Part shown: positions 14,117-21,410 of the stretch, one piece after another
Layout of the letters: each line of letters starts with the position of its first letter
Position numbering within the stretch: the stretch's first letter is position 1
IMG/VR virus record: IMGVR_UViG_3300042090_003220
Coordinates: 1 to 30,710 of that record
Strand: one strand, 5' to 3'
From: a virus
DNA: 30,710 nt
Program-made: the position numbers and the translations under genes
Notes under the pieces: generated by a model
Databases searched by the model: none
Told to the model about the DNA's origin: nothing
Seen by the model: the letters and a program-made list of their open reading frames with translations, nothing else

Positions 14117-15562
14117 ATGAAAACTTTTCTGGCGCTGTTGACGGTGAGTATTCTGGCATTGCGGCTCTTGTGGGCGGATGGGACGCCTTATTATGGCGGC
14201 GGTGGGGGCGGTGGGGCGACCACGACGTATTCGCAATTGCAGACGAATTTTAATGTTTATTATTCCAGCGGGCTGATCACGCCGGCGGCGGTGACGAATG
14301 GCGGGGCGTATGTGTGGAATCCAAATTTGATTTGGACGAACCAGGCTGGCGGCACGGTGCTGGGCGGGTTGACCAATTCGGCCGGGCTGAACATCGTTTA
14401 TGATGCGGGGCAAGCCGATTCTTTCCTCGGCACGTATCCGCCCGACATGGCTGGTGATACCACGGTTTATTTCTTTGTGGCAACGGATGTCACCTCCAAC
14501 CGACAAGAGTCAGCCAACACGTGGACGGCGAACACCGGCACGGGAACGCTGGTGACGACGAACGGGCCGGGGTTGAGTTATCTCCAGACGGTCTATGTGC
14601 AGCAAGGCAATGGTTTGCTTGGCTTTATTTACACTAACGCGACGGTAGTTAATTATAGTGGTGGTGTAACCGGTGGGGGTGGTGGTTTATTTCTTGGTAC
14701 TGGTAACACGCCGGGAACCAATTACGGTATTCAACAAATAGCCATTGGTGATAGTGTGATGAAGTATGACACGAATGACAGTGGCACTTTCCAGAATACT
14801 TTTATTGGTCAAGGTATTGGTGAATTTGGAATCTCAAACCAGCAGGATGAGGCCATTGGCTGGAGTTGCTTCCAATATGCCACGAACACGGGGGATTGCG
14901 TGGGCATCGGCTGGCAAGACCTGAAGTATGACCAAGGGCTGCAAAACATCGCCATTGGCGACACAGTTTTGCGCGATAAGAAACTGGGGTCTTTCAATGA
15001 TTTTATCGGCACGTTTGCGGGTGCCTCGGTCAATGACACGGTGGCTGGCAGCCAGTTGTGGAACAGCACGGCGCTTGGTGCCAATACGTTTGCGCAGCTC
15101 GACAGTGGCACCAACATCACCGCTATTGGCAGCCGTGCCGGCGGCACGCTGACCAGCGGAACCAATGACACGTACATCGGGGCGAATGTGGGGGCGGGGA
15201 GCGCGAATGAGAACAACACCACGCGGATTGGCAACGCGCAGACGGCGCTGATTTTGTCCGGAGTGGTGACGGCACCTTCGCTCTTGACGGTGAACAGCAA
15301 CGGGCTGGCGTTGAACCAGATCACTTTTCCGGCGACAACTTTGACGTGGACGAACACGGCGGCGAACACAGTGAGTCCTGTGCGGAATATTTTCCTGTAT
15401 GTGGACAATTCGGGGGTGACGGGGACGGCATTCAAAAAGAACGGGACGACGGTGTCAACCTCGATCGTGGCGGGGGACATGATCGTGCCGCTGAAGCCGG
15501 GGGATTTCATTTCGGAGACGTACACGATCGGGACGCCGGTGGGGAAATGGGAGCCCCAGTGA
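14117..15562 (+). CDS. Fibre or adhesin protein with YadA-like head repeats
   Basis: Residues 1-20 (MKTFLALLTVSILALRLLWA) look like a Sec signal peptide, followed by a Gly run. Residues about 209-370 are built of short repeats with the AIG, FIG, ALG and YIG pulse of YadA-head left-handed rolls (IAIGDSVMKYD; DFIGTFAGASVNDTV; STALGANTFAQLDSGTNITAIGSRAGG; TYIGANVG), typical of trimeric adhesins and tail fibres. The last 100 residues are a beta domain ending in PVGKWEPQ. The DNA of about 14590-14850 is visibly less GC-rich than the flanks, pointing to module exchange. It probably recognises the cell surface, as virion fibre or as an exported adhesin. Confidence 0.72.
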   Translation: MKTFLALLTVSILALRLLWADGTPYYGGGGGGGATTTYSQLQTNFNVYYSSGLITPAAVTNGGAYVWNPNLIWTNQAGGTVLGGLTNSAGLNIVYDAGQADSFLGTYPPDMAGDTTVYFFVATDVTSNRQESANTWTANTGTGTLVTTNGPGLSYLQTVYVQQGNGLLGFIYTNATVVNYSGGVTGGGGGLFLGTGNTPGTNYGIQQIAIGDSVMKYDTNDSGTFQNTFIGQGIGEFGISNQQDEAIGWSCFQYATNTGDCVGIGWQDLKYDQGLQNIAIGDTVLRDKKLGSFNDFIGTFAGASVNDTVAGSQLWNSTALGANTFAQLDSGTNITAIGSRAGGTLTSGTNDTYIGANVGAGSANENNTTRIGNAQTALILSGVVTAPSLLTVNSNGLALNQITFPATTLTWTNTAANTVSPVRNIFLYVDNSGVTGTAFKKNGTTVSTSIVAGDMIVPLKPGDFISETYTIGTPVGKWEPQ

Positions 15563-15574
15563 CCCGAAATAAAA

Positions 15575-15751
15575 ATGAGCCGGGAAGATCACATGGCGCG
15601 GATTGACGCAATCCGGGCGGATCAGCTGGCGTGGCTGAAGCAGGAGAACCGGGTGTTGCGGCAGATTTTGACGGCGGTGAAGGCGGGGAAGGCGGGGCGG
15701 ACCGGGTCCTGGCGGAACCGGCCGCGGCGGCGCCGGACGGCAAACGAATAA
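15575..15751 (+). CDS. Small coiled-coil protein with basic tail (58 aa)
   Basis: Starts with MSREDHMARIDAIRADQLAW and continues as an amphipathic helix (LKQENRVLRQILTAVK), then a Gly/Lys/Arg-rich end (SWRNRPRRRRTANE). It lies tightly between the fibre gene and a small membrane protein, with 12- and 5-base gaps, and the frame shows the same codon preference as neighbours. A frame-shifted longer reading across the same bases is Gly/Glu-rich and looks like a shadow. No Shine-Dalgarno sequence is seen, only CGAAATAAAA. Function unknown; a small partner of the next gene is possible. Confidence 0.5.
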   Translation: MSREDHMARIDAIRADQLAWLKQENRVLRQILTAVKAGKAGRTGSWRNRPRRRRTANE

Positions 15752-15756
15752 AATAT

Positions 15757-16017
15757 ATGCAAGAGCTATTTACGGAGTCCGCAAAAGAGGTGCCGGCGCT
15801 GGCGTTGCTGGTGGTGGTGGTGGTGATCTTCATCCGCTTCATCAGCCAGCAGAGCCAGAACATGCGGGACGCGTACAGCAACGTGATGAAGGAACACATC
15901 GACGAGCGGGTGCAGACGCGGAAGGTGATCGAGGAGAACACGAAGGCGATTCGGGAGAATTGCGAGACGCGCGGGCAGGTGACGGAGGTGCTGCGGGAGC
16001 TGAAGAAGAAACTTTGA
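15757..16017 (+). CDS. Small membrane protein with coiled coil (86 aa), lysis candidate
   Basis: A single strong membrane span lies at residues about 12-29 (VPALALLVVVVVIFIRFI), followed by a long charged coiled coil (NMRDAYSNVMKEHIDERVQTRKVIEENTKAI, then VTEVLRELKKKL). I chose the ATG at 15757, because earlier in-frame starts add a Gly/Glu-rich stretch overlapping the upstream gene. A short N-terminal anchor plus coiled coil fits an inner-membrane spanin, a holin partner or a tail-associated membrane protein; sequence alone does not decide. The neighbouring holin-like/lipoprotein gene makes a lysis or envelope group the favoured reading. Confidence 0.65.
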   Translation: MQELFTESAKEVPALALLVVVVVIFIRFISQQSQNMRDAYSNVMKEHIDERVQTRKVIEENTKAIRENCETRGQVTEVLRELKKKL

Positions 16018-16021
16018 GACG

Positions 16022-16045
16022 CGAATTTCACCAATTAACACGAAT
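16022..16045 (+). repeat. CGAATTTCAC filler, copy 2
   Basis: Second copy of the 24-base filler seen at 14090-14113, 4 bases after a stop codon. The remaining gap to 16093 is A/C-rich and ends in AACGAAAGGAAACAGACAG, a ribosome-binding leader close to the one before 1732. Confidence 0.75.
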
Positions 16046-16092
16046 TTTAACGCGGTAAACCAACAACAACCAACGAAAGGAAACAGACAGTT

Positions 16093-16851
16093 ATGAACTC
16101 AAATCAGGCATTATCTTTAATCCGCTGGCTGGCGAATGCGCTCAGCGGCGGCATCATCGCGTGGAGCGCCCAGCGGTCGGATGCGACCAAGGGATTGGCG
16201 GCCTATCTGGCGCAGCTCGTGACCGGCCCGGATGTGATTGCCGGCGGTGTGCTGGGGTTGACCTGGCTGTGGGGGCATTTGACGCACCGCACGGCATCGG
16301 CCACGGATGCGGCGGGGAACCCGATCAACCGGACTTCGATTTATGCGGTGCTGGGCATCGGCGTCCTGGCGTTTGGACTGACGGGGTGCTCGATCACGAC
16401 GCAGCATACCACGATCAATACGCCGGCGGTGTATAACGTGGCGAAGGACGCGACGGGCGCCTGGTCGACGAACCTGGTATCGGCGGCTTCGGTCACGACG
16501 TCCGACAAGAAAGAGCGGCTGTGGCTGCCGGAAGGGTATGCGTTGCTGGTGGAAGACGACATGTGGGGCATTGATCTGGAGATGACTTCGCCGTCCTCCC
16601 AGCTGCCGAACATCAAATCCGGCATTCACCACGGCTCGATGCGCTGGCTGCCGACGAGCACGAATCAACTCTACGCGGCGAGCATGAGCGCGAGCGGCAC
16701 AATTGACAACAAGGCGGTGCCGTTCCTGATGGCGGCCCAAGGCCAGTTCACGGCCGGCAATGCGCATGTAGCCAATGCGACAAGCACGAACGGGATCAGC
16801 GCGGATGCGGGTGCGATCGTGCCGGGCACACCGAACACCCAGCACCCCTAA
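16093..16851 (+). CDS. Holin-like N-terminus joined to a lipoprotein-like domain
   Basis: Residues 1-70 look like a small phage holin: a first hydrophobic helix (SLIRWLANALSGGIIAWSA) and a second (DVIAGGVLGLTWLWGHLTHR). After a short polar linker comes a third hydrophobic stretch (SIYAVLGIGVLAFGLTGCSI) with a good lipobox, LTGC, whose cysteine is residue 99. The remaining 150 residues are soluble, Ser/Thr/Asn-rich and contain a compact domain (RLWLPEGYALLVEDDMWGIDLEM). AAGGAAAC provides a ribosome-binding site for the ATG. No in-frame ATG precedes the lipobox, so the lipoprotein part is either fused or started from a GTG. It is in the same frame as the next gene, separated by one TAA. Confidence 0.62.
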   Translation: MNSNQALSLIRWLANALSGGIIAWSAQRSDATKGLAAYLAQLVTGPDVIAGGVLGLTWLWGHLTHRTASATDAAGNPINRTSIYAVLGIGVLAFGLTGCSITTQHTTINTPAVYNVAKDATGAWSTNLVSAASVTTSDKKERLWLPEGYALLVEDDMWGIDLEMTSPSSQLPNIKSGIHHGSMRWLPTSTNQLYAASMSASGTIDNKAVPFLMAAQGQFTAGNAHVANATSTNGISADAGAIVPGTPNTQHP

Positions 16852-16881
16852 GTTCTGCCCTACCTGCATCCCAACGAACGA

Positions 16882-17295
16882 TTGAAGGTGTCCACCTTGG
16901 ACGGCTGGTCGGATTTCATCCAACTGGAGCCGTTGCCGTGGCGGATGCGGGATGGGCGGCTGTTGCGGAGCCGGACCGGATCGGGCACGGACGGGCTCAG
17001 CTCGCCGAAGTTTGTGAAGTGCGATCTGCAATCGACGAACAGCTTCTTTCCGACGGTGTCGCACGATGCGTGGTATCGCGGGAACATCGAGGAGTCGTTC
17101 GACAACGGCGCGACGTGGACGGCGTGGACGCCGGCGCAGTACGTGAAGGCGGAGGCGGACCAGGCGTTGCGCGAGCTGGCGACGGATAACGATGTGCCGG
17201 CGGCGGAGGTGAACCTGCTGTTTGAGGCGGTGAGCCGCTTTGGTGATGCCGCGTGGACGGCGGATGCGGCGGCGCGGGCCGCCTTGAAAGCATGA
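16882..17295 (+). CDS. DUF1353-family phage protein, start uncertain
   Basis: Matches the DUF1353 pattern known from phages: a TDGLSSPKF motif (T36, D37), SHDAWYRG (H61, D62), then a helix with AEADQAL (D93) and the closing VSRFGDAAW. These His and Asp positions are the family's conserved set and suggest metal or catalytic use, although the family's activity is unassigned as far as I know. It is often near lysis genes. The start is unclear: TTG at 16882 or GTG at 16888, neither with a good ribosome-binding site, and codons from 16852 after the upstream in-frame TAA also read as plausible protein (LPYLHPNERLK). The stop overlaps the next ATG (ATGA). Confidence 0.72.
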   Translation: MKVSTLDGWSDFIQLEPLPWRMRDGRLLRSRTGSGTDGLSSPKFVKCDLQSTNSFFPTVSHDAWYRGNIEESFDNGATWTAWTPAQYVKAEADQALRELATDNDVPAAEVNLLFEAVSRFGDAAWTADAAARAALKA

Positions 17296-17828
17296 GTTCC
17301 TGGATCCAACTGCCGGATGGGTACACGTTTGCGCTGGAGGCGATGCGGACGATCGTGGCGGATGGGGCGGCGGTGGTGCTGACGCCGGCGGACGGGACGC
17401 CGGCGGTGCGGTGGGACGCGACGGATGCGCGGTATGCGGCGCTGGTGATGACGGCGCTGCAGGGGATCATGACTTCGCCCTCGGGTTTCCAGACGGTGAC
17501 GCCGGCGCCGATCATCGACAGCGTGGTGTTGTCCCAGGAGGACATCACGCTGGCGACGGTGACGATCACGGGGTGCGGGTTCTATGCGCGGACGGTGGGC
17601 AAGCTGTATTTTGAGGATACGAGCGGCGGCCAGGACAGCAACGGGTATTACGACGTGTGCGCGTATGTGAACGGGCAGAGCCTGACGGGGACGTACGGGG
17701 GGGCGGGCGACGGGAATCTGTCGCAAGGCGGTCCGGGCGTGCTGATCTATTACCAGGACACGCTGGGGACGAAGAGCAACGTGATCAACGGGACGAATGT
17801 GAGCGGGACGCAGGTGACGATTCCGTAG
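17292..17828 (+). CDS. Beta-rich hypothetical virion protein (178 aa)
   Basis: Starts in an ATGA overlap with the DUF1353 gene, so the two are translated together. The N-terminal part (WIQLPDGYTFALEAMRTIVADGAAVVLTP; YAALVMTALQGIM) is mixed; the C-terminal part has IPT/Ig-like character (PIIDSVVLSQEDITLATVTITGCGFYARTVGKLYFED; VNGQSLTGTYGG; VIYYQDTLG). Such domains are common in tail-surface proteins. I do not recognise a family. The sequence is Gly/Thr-rich without a signal peptide, and its stop is followed by a double-hairpin element. Confidence 0.6.
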   Translation: MSSWIQLPDGYTFALEAMRTIVADGAAVVLTPADGTPAVRWDATDARYAALVMTALQGIMTSPSGFQTVTPAPIIDSVVLSQEDITLATVTITGCGFYARTVGKLYFEDTSGGQDSNGYYDVCAYVNGQSLTGTYGGAGDGNLSQGGPGVLIYYQDTLGTKSNVINGTNVSGTQVTIP

Positions 17829-17843
17829 TTGAGGGCGAAACAC

Positions 17844-17890
17844 GGGGCTGGAAAGCCCCGTGAACCGGCAGGCTGGAAAGCCTGCCCTAC
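17844..17890 (+). repeat. Double-hairpin element, copy 5
   Basis: Canonical copy with GTGAACC linker, ending in CTAC only five bases before the ATG at 17896, so the element itself occupies the ribosome-binding region of the adaptor-like gene. Confidence 0.93.
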
Positions 17891-17895
17891 GATAA

Positions 17896-18516
17896 ATGAA
17901 GACGGTCACTTACAACGACATCATGTTTGCCGCCGCCGAGGTGGCGGGAAGGACGCGTGACAAGATTCCGCCGAGCGAGGCGATCATGCTGCAGGCGTTT
18001 CTGGCGACGGCGCTGCGGGACATCTGGCAGGGGGCGTACCAGTGGCCGGAACTGATCCCGGCGATCGTGAGCGTGCAGACGACGAACCGGGTCTTCTCGA
18101 AACAGGAAGGCAACGCGGGCGAGATGGGGGACATTCTAGGCGTCTGGACGAATAATCCGCAGGTGACGACCTCCTATGTGATGTGCCGGTTCTATGAGCA
18201 GAATGACGCGGTGCAGCTCGAGGACGGGGGCGGGACGGTGTGGGTGGAGTACATGCTGCCGCGGCCGGATCTGATGCAGGTGCCGGCAAACCAACTGGCG
18301 GCGTATGCGATCCCGGACCGGTTCCGGAATTATCTCGTCTATGTGGCGGCGGGAAACCTGGTGCGCGCGGACGGGCAGATGGCGCAGGGGGATGAAATCC
18401 TGGCGCTGGCGCAAAGCGAGATCTCGACGGAGATCCGGCGGCTGGTGGATGTGCCGCGGCGGGCGGTGAAGAACCGGAATATTTATGAGGTGCATCCGCA
18501 GACACCTCCCCAATAA
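17896..18516 (+). CDS. Head-tail adaptor-like protein (206 aa)
   Basis: Probable connector between portal and nozzle. N-terminal helices (SEAIMLQAFLATALRDIWQGAYQWPEL) and C-terminal helices (PDRFRNYLVYVAAGNLVRADGQMAQGDEILALAQSEISTEIRRLVD) enclose a small beta region (YVMCRFYEQNDAVQLEDGGGTVWVEYML), the arrangement of T7 gp11/P22 gp4-like adaptors of about 200 residues. It directly precedes the nozzle-like gene, the usual order. The gene at 12454 shares the helical frame but carries large insertions, so either may be the structural adaptor and the other a modified relative. No Shine-Dalgarno sequence; a double-hairpin element ends just before the start. Confidence 0.65.
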   Translation: MKTVTYNDIMFAAAEVAGRTRDKIPPSEAIMLQAFLATALRDIWQGAYQWPELIPAIVSVQTTNRVFSKQEGNAGEMGDILGVWTNNPQVTTSYVMCRFYEQNDAVQLEDGGGTVWVEYMLPRPDLMQVPANQLAAYAIPDRFRNYLVYVAAGNLVRADGQMAQGDEILALAQSEISTEIRRLVDVPRRAVKNRNIYEVHPQTPPQ

Positions 18517-18593
18517 ACGCAGAGACGCGGAGAACGCAGAGGAAACGCGGAGATGAAAAGTTTTAGCCACGAAAGAACGCAGAGAACGCAAAA
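18517..18593 (+). repeat. CGCAGAGACGCGGAG filler array
   Basis: Tandem near-copies of AACGCAGAG and ACGCGGAG, then TTTTAGCCACGAAAG and another AACGCAGAGAACGC just before the ATG at 18594. The same word is used at 7932-7953. No gene is seen. Confidence 0.7.
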
Positions 18594-21380
18594 ATGATTT
18601 TACCACCGCCATCTCCGTTTTTGGATGCGAAGGACCTGAACTCGCGGTATGCGAGCGAGGTGCGGAAGCTGTCCAATGTGACGCCGGTGCAGGATGGGGA
18701 TGCGGCGTTTTACAAGGTGGACACGCGGCGGCCGGCGCATGAGCTGGAGACGGGGGTCTGCGCGGATGCGCTGAACAAACGGTTTGAGGATGGGCGGGCC
18801 TGGCCGCGGTTCGGCATCGATACGCAGGCGTGGGGGAAGGTGACGGATGGCGGGACGGTGTGGGGTTATGCGCGGTTCAATGATCCCCAGGGCTTTGATG
18901 TGACGCTGGTGGCGACGGATGCGTGGCGGACGACGGACGGCGGCCGGGGCAACCTGTGGCGCATCCTGCCGGGCAATGCGCCGGTGCTGGTGCCGCTGAA
19001 CGGTCACGATATCTGGGGGACGGTCCGGCTGATCCCGAGTTACAACGGGGTGACGATGTTGCGCCAGGGGAATGAGCGGCATTATTTCTCGGCGAAGGTG
19101 ACCTTGGCGATCACGAGCACGGCGATCACGGGCGGGACGGTGACGGTGAATCCGGCGACGCTCAGCGTGGGCCGGGCCGTGACGGTGACGGGGATCACCG
19201 GGGCGACGGCCACCTATTATGTGGGAGCGATCACGGGGACCACGATTTGTCTGTACGATACGAAGGCGCACGCGGTCGCCGGCGGGGCGACGGGAAGGTT
19301 TGCGATCAGCGTCAATGGCCAGGCGGGGACGCTGAACCTGCTGGCGGTGGATCCGGCGGCGAGCACGATCCAGCTCAATGACACGCCGACGTGGAACAAT
19401 GGCGATGAGGTAATTTTCAACGGGATCGCGGGCGGGAATTTCAGCCAGGCGACGCTGGCGGTGACGAGCACGGCGATCACGGGAGCCACGGTGAGCGTGG
19501 TGACGACGTTGCTGACCGCGGGGCGGCCGGTGACGGTGACGGGGATCACGGGGGCGGCGGGGACGTACTACATCGGGGCCATCACCTCGACGACGGTTTG
19601 CCTGTACGATACGGCGGCGCACGCGATCGCGGGCGGCTCGACGGGGAAATTTGCGATCACCGTGAATGGCCAGAGCGGCACGCTCAGCTACGGGATCACG
19701 CCGCCGAATTCCGGGGCAGGCTATTATGTGAAGACGTTGCCGGGGAATGTGATCCAGTTGTACAGCGATGCGGCGTTGACGACGTATATGACGTTTGCCT
19801 CGGCCGTCGGTCAATTTTACCTGGAGCGGGATGCGGCGTTTCCCGGGTTTTACGGGAACGGCGCGCCGCCGCTGCTGGCGCGGCCGAACGCGAGCGGGAA
19901 CACGTGGCTGGACCTGGGGATGCTGCTGGTGCCGACGAGCATCCTGATCACCTCGACGAGCAGCAGCAGCTCGAGCAACCCGAACGTGGTGACGGCGCCG
20001 CAACACGGGCTGCTGCCGGCGGACGCGGTGACGGTGACGGGGATCCACACGACGAACGCGGCGCTGATCACGGGGACGGTGTATGCGTACCCGATCTCGC
20101 CGGACGCGGTGGTGCTGTACACGACGAGCCTGGCGGCGCTGGCGGGCGGGGCGGCGGGCCAGGTGCCGCTGACGGTGAGCGGGGAAAGCGGGACGCTGAC
20201 GAAGGCGGGGAGCACGGGCCTGCCGATGCCGAGCGGCCGCGAGGGGCTTTACTTTCAGAACCGGCTGCTGGTGGTCAATGGCAGCGACACGCTGATGATC
20301 AGCGATCCGTTGAATCCGCTTTCCTTCAGCCCGTTTGTGAACGCGGTGACGGCGAACCTGGGCAGCAGCGACCCGATCACGGCGCTCTGGCCGTTCGGCA
20401 GCGATTCGGTGCTGATCATGCGGGGGACGCGGGTGGACATCCTGAACAACCTGAGCGGGGGTGCAAGCGCCTGGACACTGAGCAACGTGACGACGGAGTA
20501 CGGGTGCATCGCCCCGTTGAGCGTGGCGCAGACGGGGCAGGATGTGTGGTTCCTGACGCGCAAGGGCGTGGCGAGCATCACGCAGACGGTGAATGGCGAG
20601 GTGCAGGGCGTGGCGGATCCGGTGAGCAAGCCGATGAAGAAATACATCGATGAGATCAACTGGCTGTACGCGAGCACGGCGGTGGGGGCGTATTGGAACA
20701 ACCGGTATTTTGTGGCGCTGCCGCTGAAGGGGCAGACCGGAGCGGTCCAGAACAACGGGATTTTGAGCTACAACTTTTTGAACCAAGGGTGGGAGGGTCT
20801 GTGGTCGGGGGCGACGCTGCTGGTCGCCGGCTTTGCCCGGCAACTGATCTTTGGCGAGGAGCGGCTGACGTTCCTGGATTACACGGGGCAGGCGCGCTGG
20901 TTCGGCGACGGGTTCACGGACGGGGCGGTGCCGATCAGCGACATGCTGTTGACGCGGGCGTACACGGCCGGCAGCCCGACGCGGCGGATCTGGCTCTCGA
21001 CGGCGATCATCTGGGACACGAACAATCCGAGCCTGACGGTGAACGCGCTGACGCCGGGCTGGGATGAGACGTTGGCGATGACGGCCAACCAGACGTATGA
21101 CCTGACGCAGTACCAGATCTACGGGCAGGCGGCGTATAATCCGGCGACGAGCACGCAGCCGCAGTTTGATGCGCCGTACCGGGCGGATTACGCGCTGACG
21201 CCGCAGGAGCTGCTGGTGGGGGAATTGGACGTGCACCAGAACTATACGGAGAAGTTCCGGATGCGGCGGGATGACTGGGCCGTGCAAATCCAAATACTGA
21301 ACACGTCCGGCTCGGCGCGCATCCAGGCCGTTGGGGTGATGGGTGTTGCCGGGCCGTCCGCCGGTTCACGGAATGTCTAG
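18594..21380 (+). CDS. Nozzle-like tail protein with three internal beta repeats
   Basis: A 928-residue protein likely to form the tail tube end (P22 gp10/T7 gp12-like nozzle). It begins PPPSPFLDAKDLNSRYASEVRKLSNVTPVQDG, then a beta region. Residues about 169-252 and 286-370 are two closely similar modules (SVGRAVTVTGITGATATYYVGAITGTTICLYDT against AGRPVTVTGITGAAGTYYIGAITSTTVCLYDT), and about 449-540 is a divergent third; they resemble the small FCCH-like domains seen in phage tail proteins. Residues about 545-760 (REGLYFQNRLLVVNGSDTLMISDPLNPLSF; DSVLIMRGTRVDILNNL; VWFLTRKGVASI; YWNNRYFVALPL) have the blade rhythm of a beta-propeller, as in nozzles. It follows the adaptor-like gene directly. 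Confidence 0.7.
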   Translation: MILPPPSPFLDAKDLNSRYASEVRKLSNVTPVQDGDAAFYKVDTRRPAHELETGVCADALNKRFEDGRAWPRFGIDTQAWGKVTDGGTVWGYARFNDPQGFDVTLVATDAWRTTDGGRGNLWRILPGNAPVLVPLNGHDIWGTVRLIPSYNGVTMLRQGNERHYFSAKVTLAITSTAITGGTVTVNPATLSVGRAVTVTGITGATATYYVGAITGTTICLYDTKAHAVAGGATGRFAISVNGQAGTLNLLAVDPAASTIQLNDTPTWNNGDEVIFNGIAGGNFSQATLAVTSTAITGATVSVVTTLLTAGRPVTVTGITGAAGTYYIGAITSTTVCLYDTAAHAIAGGSTGKFAITVNGQSGTLSYGITPPNSGAGYYVKTLPGNVIQLYSDAALTTYMTFASAVGQFYLERDAAFPGFYGNGAPPLLARPNASGNTWLDLGMLLVPTSILITSTSSSSSSNPNVVTAPQHGLLPADAVTVTGIHTTNAALITGTVYAYPISPDAVVLYTTSLAALAGGAAGQVPLTVSGESGTLTKAGSTGLPMPSGREGLYFQNRLLVVNGSDTLMISDPLNPLSFSPFVNAVTANLGSSDPITALWPFGSDSVLIMRGTRVDILNNLSGGASAWTLSNVTTEYGCIAPLSVAQTGQDVWFLTRKGVASITQTVNGEVQGVADPVSKPMKKYIDEINWLYASTAVGAYWNNRYFVALPLKGQTGAVQNNGILSYNFLNQGWEGLWSGATLLVAGFARQLIFGEERLTFLDYTGQARWFGDGFTDGAVPISDMLLTRAYTAGSPTRRIWLSTAIIWDTNNPSLTVNALTPGWDETLAMTANQTYDLTQYQIYGQAAYNPATSTQPQFDAPYRADYALTPQELLVGELDVHQNYTEKFRMRRDDWAVQIQILNTSGSARIQAVGVMGVAGPSAGSRNV
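19098..19350 (+). repeat. Internal protein repeat 1 of the nozzle-like gene
   Basis: Encodes the first VTVTGITGA...CLYDT module, about 84 residues. The DNA is also closely similar to the copy at 19449, indicating a fairly recent duplication or repeated conversion. Confidence 0.8.
19449..19700 (+). repeat. Internal protein repeat 2 of the nozzle-like gene
   Basis: Second copy of the module, with the same TSTAITG start, AHAIAGG turn and VNGQSGTL end. The third module at about 19938-20215 shares the V.VTGI and SGTL marks but is diverged and has a Ser run. Confidence 0.8.
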
Positions 21381-21392
21381 CCGCTGAGCGGC
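21380..21392 (+). other. Small palindrome between nozzle and fibre-like genes
   Basis: GCCGCT, G, AGCGGC begins on the last base of the stop codon of the nozzle-like gene. It is short, with no U-tract; any role is unknown. Confidence 0.4.
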
Positions 21393-21410
21393 ACCAATGA
21401 TGAAAAACGT

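Noticed and set aside
15631-15756. Extended N-terminus for the small membrane protein at 15757
   Set aside because: The extra residues are a Gly/Glu/Ala-rich shadow of the 58-residue gene in another frame.
16093-17295. Recognisable endolysin
   Set aside because: No lysozyme, amidase or peptidase motif is visible; the DUF1353 gene has conserved His/Asp but no assigned lytic activity.
18600-21293. 897-codon open frame on the minus strand opposite the nozzle-like gene
   Set aside because: Arg/His/Pro-rich translation without domains, mirroring the GC-biased codon use of the forward gene. Long antisense frames at 937-3546 and 5824-7233 are rejected for the same reason.
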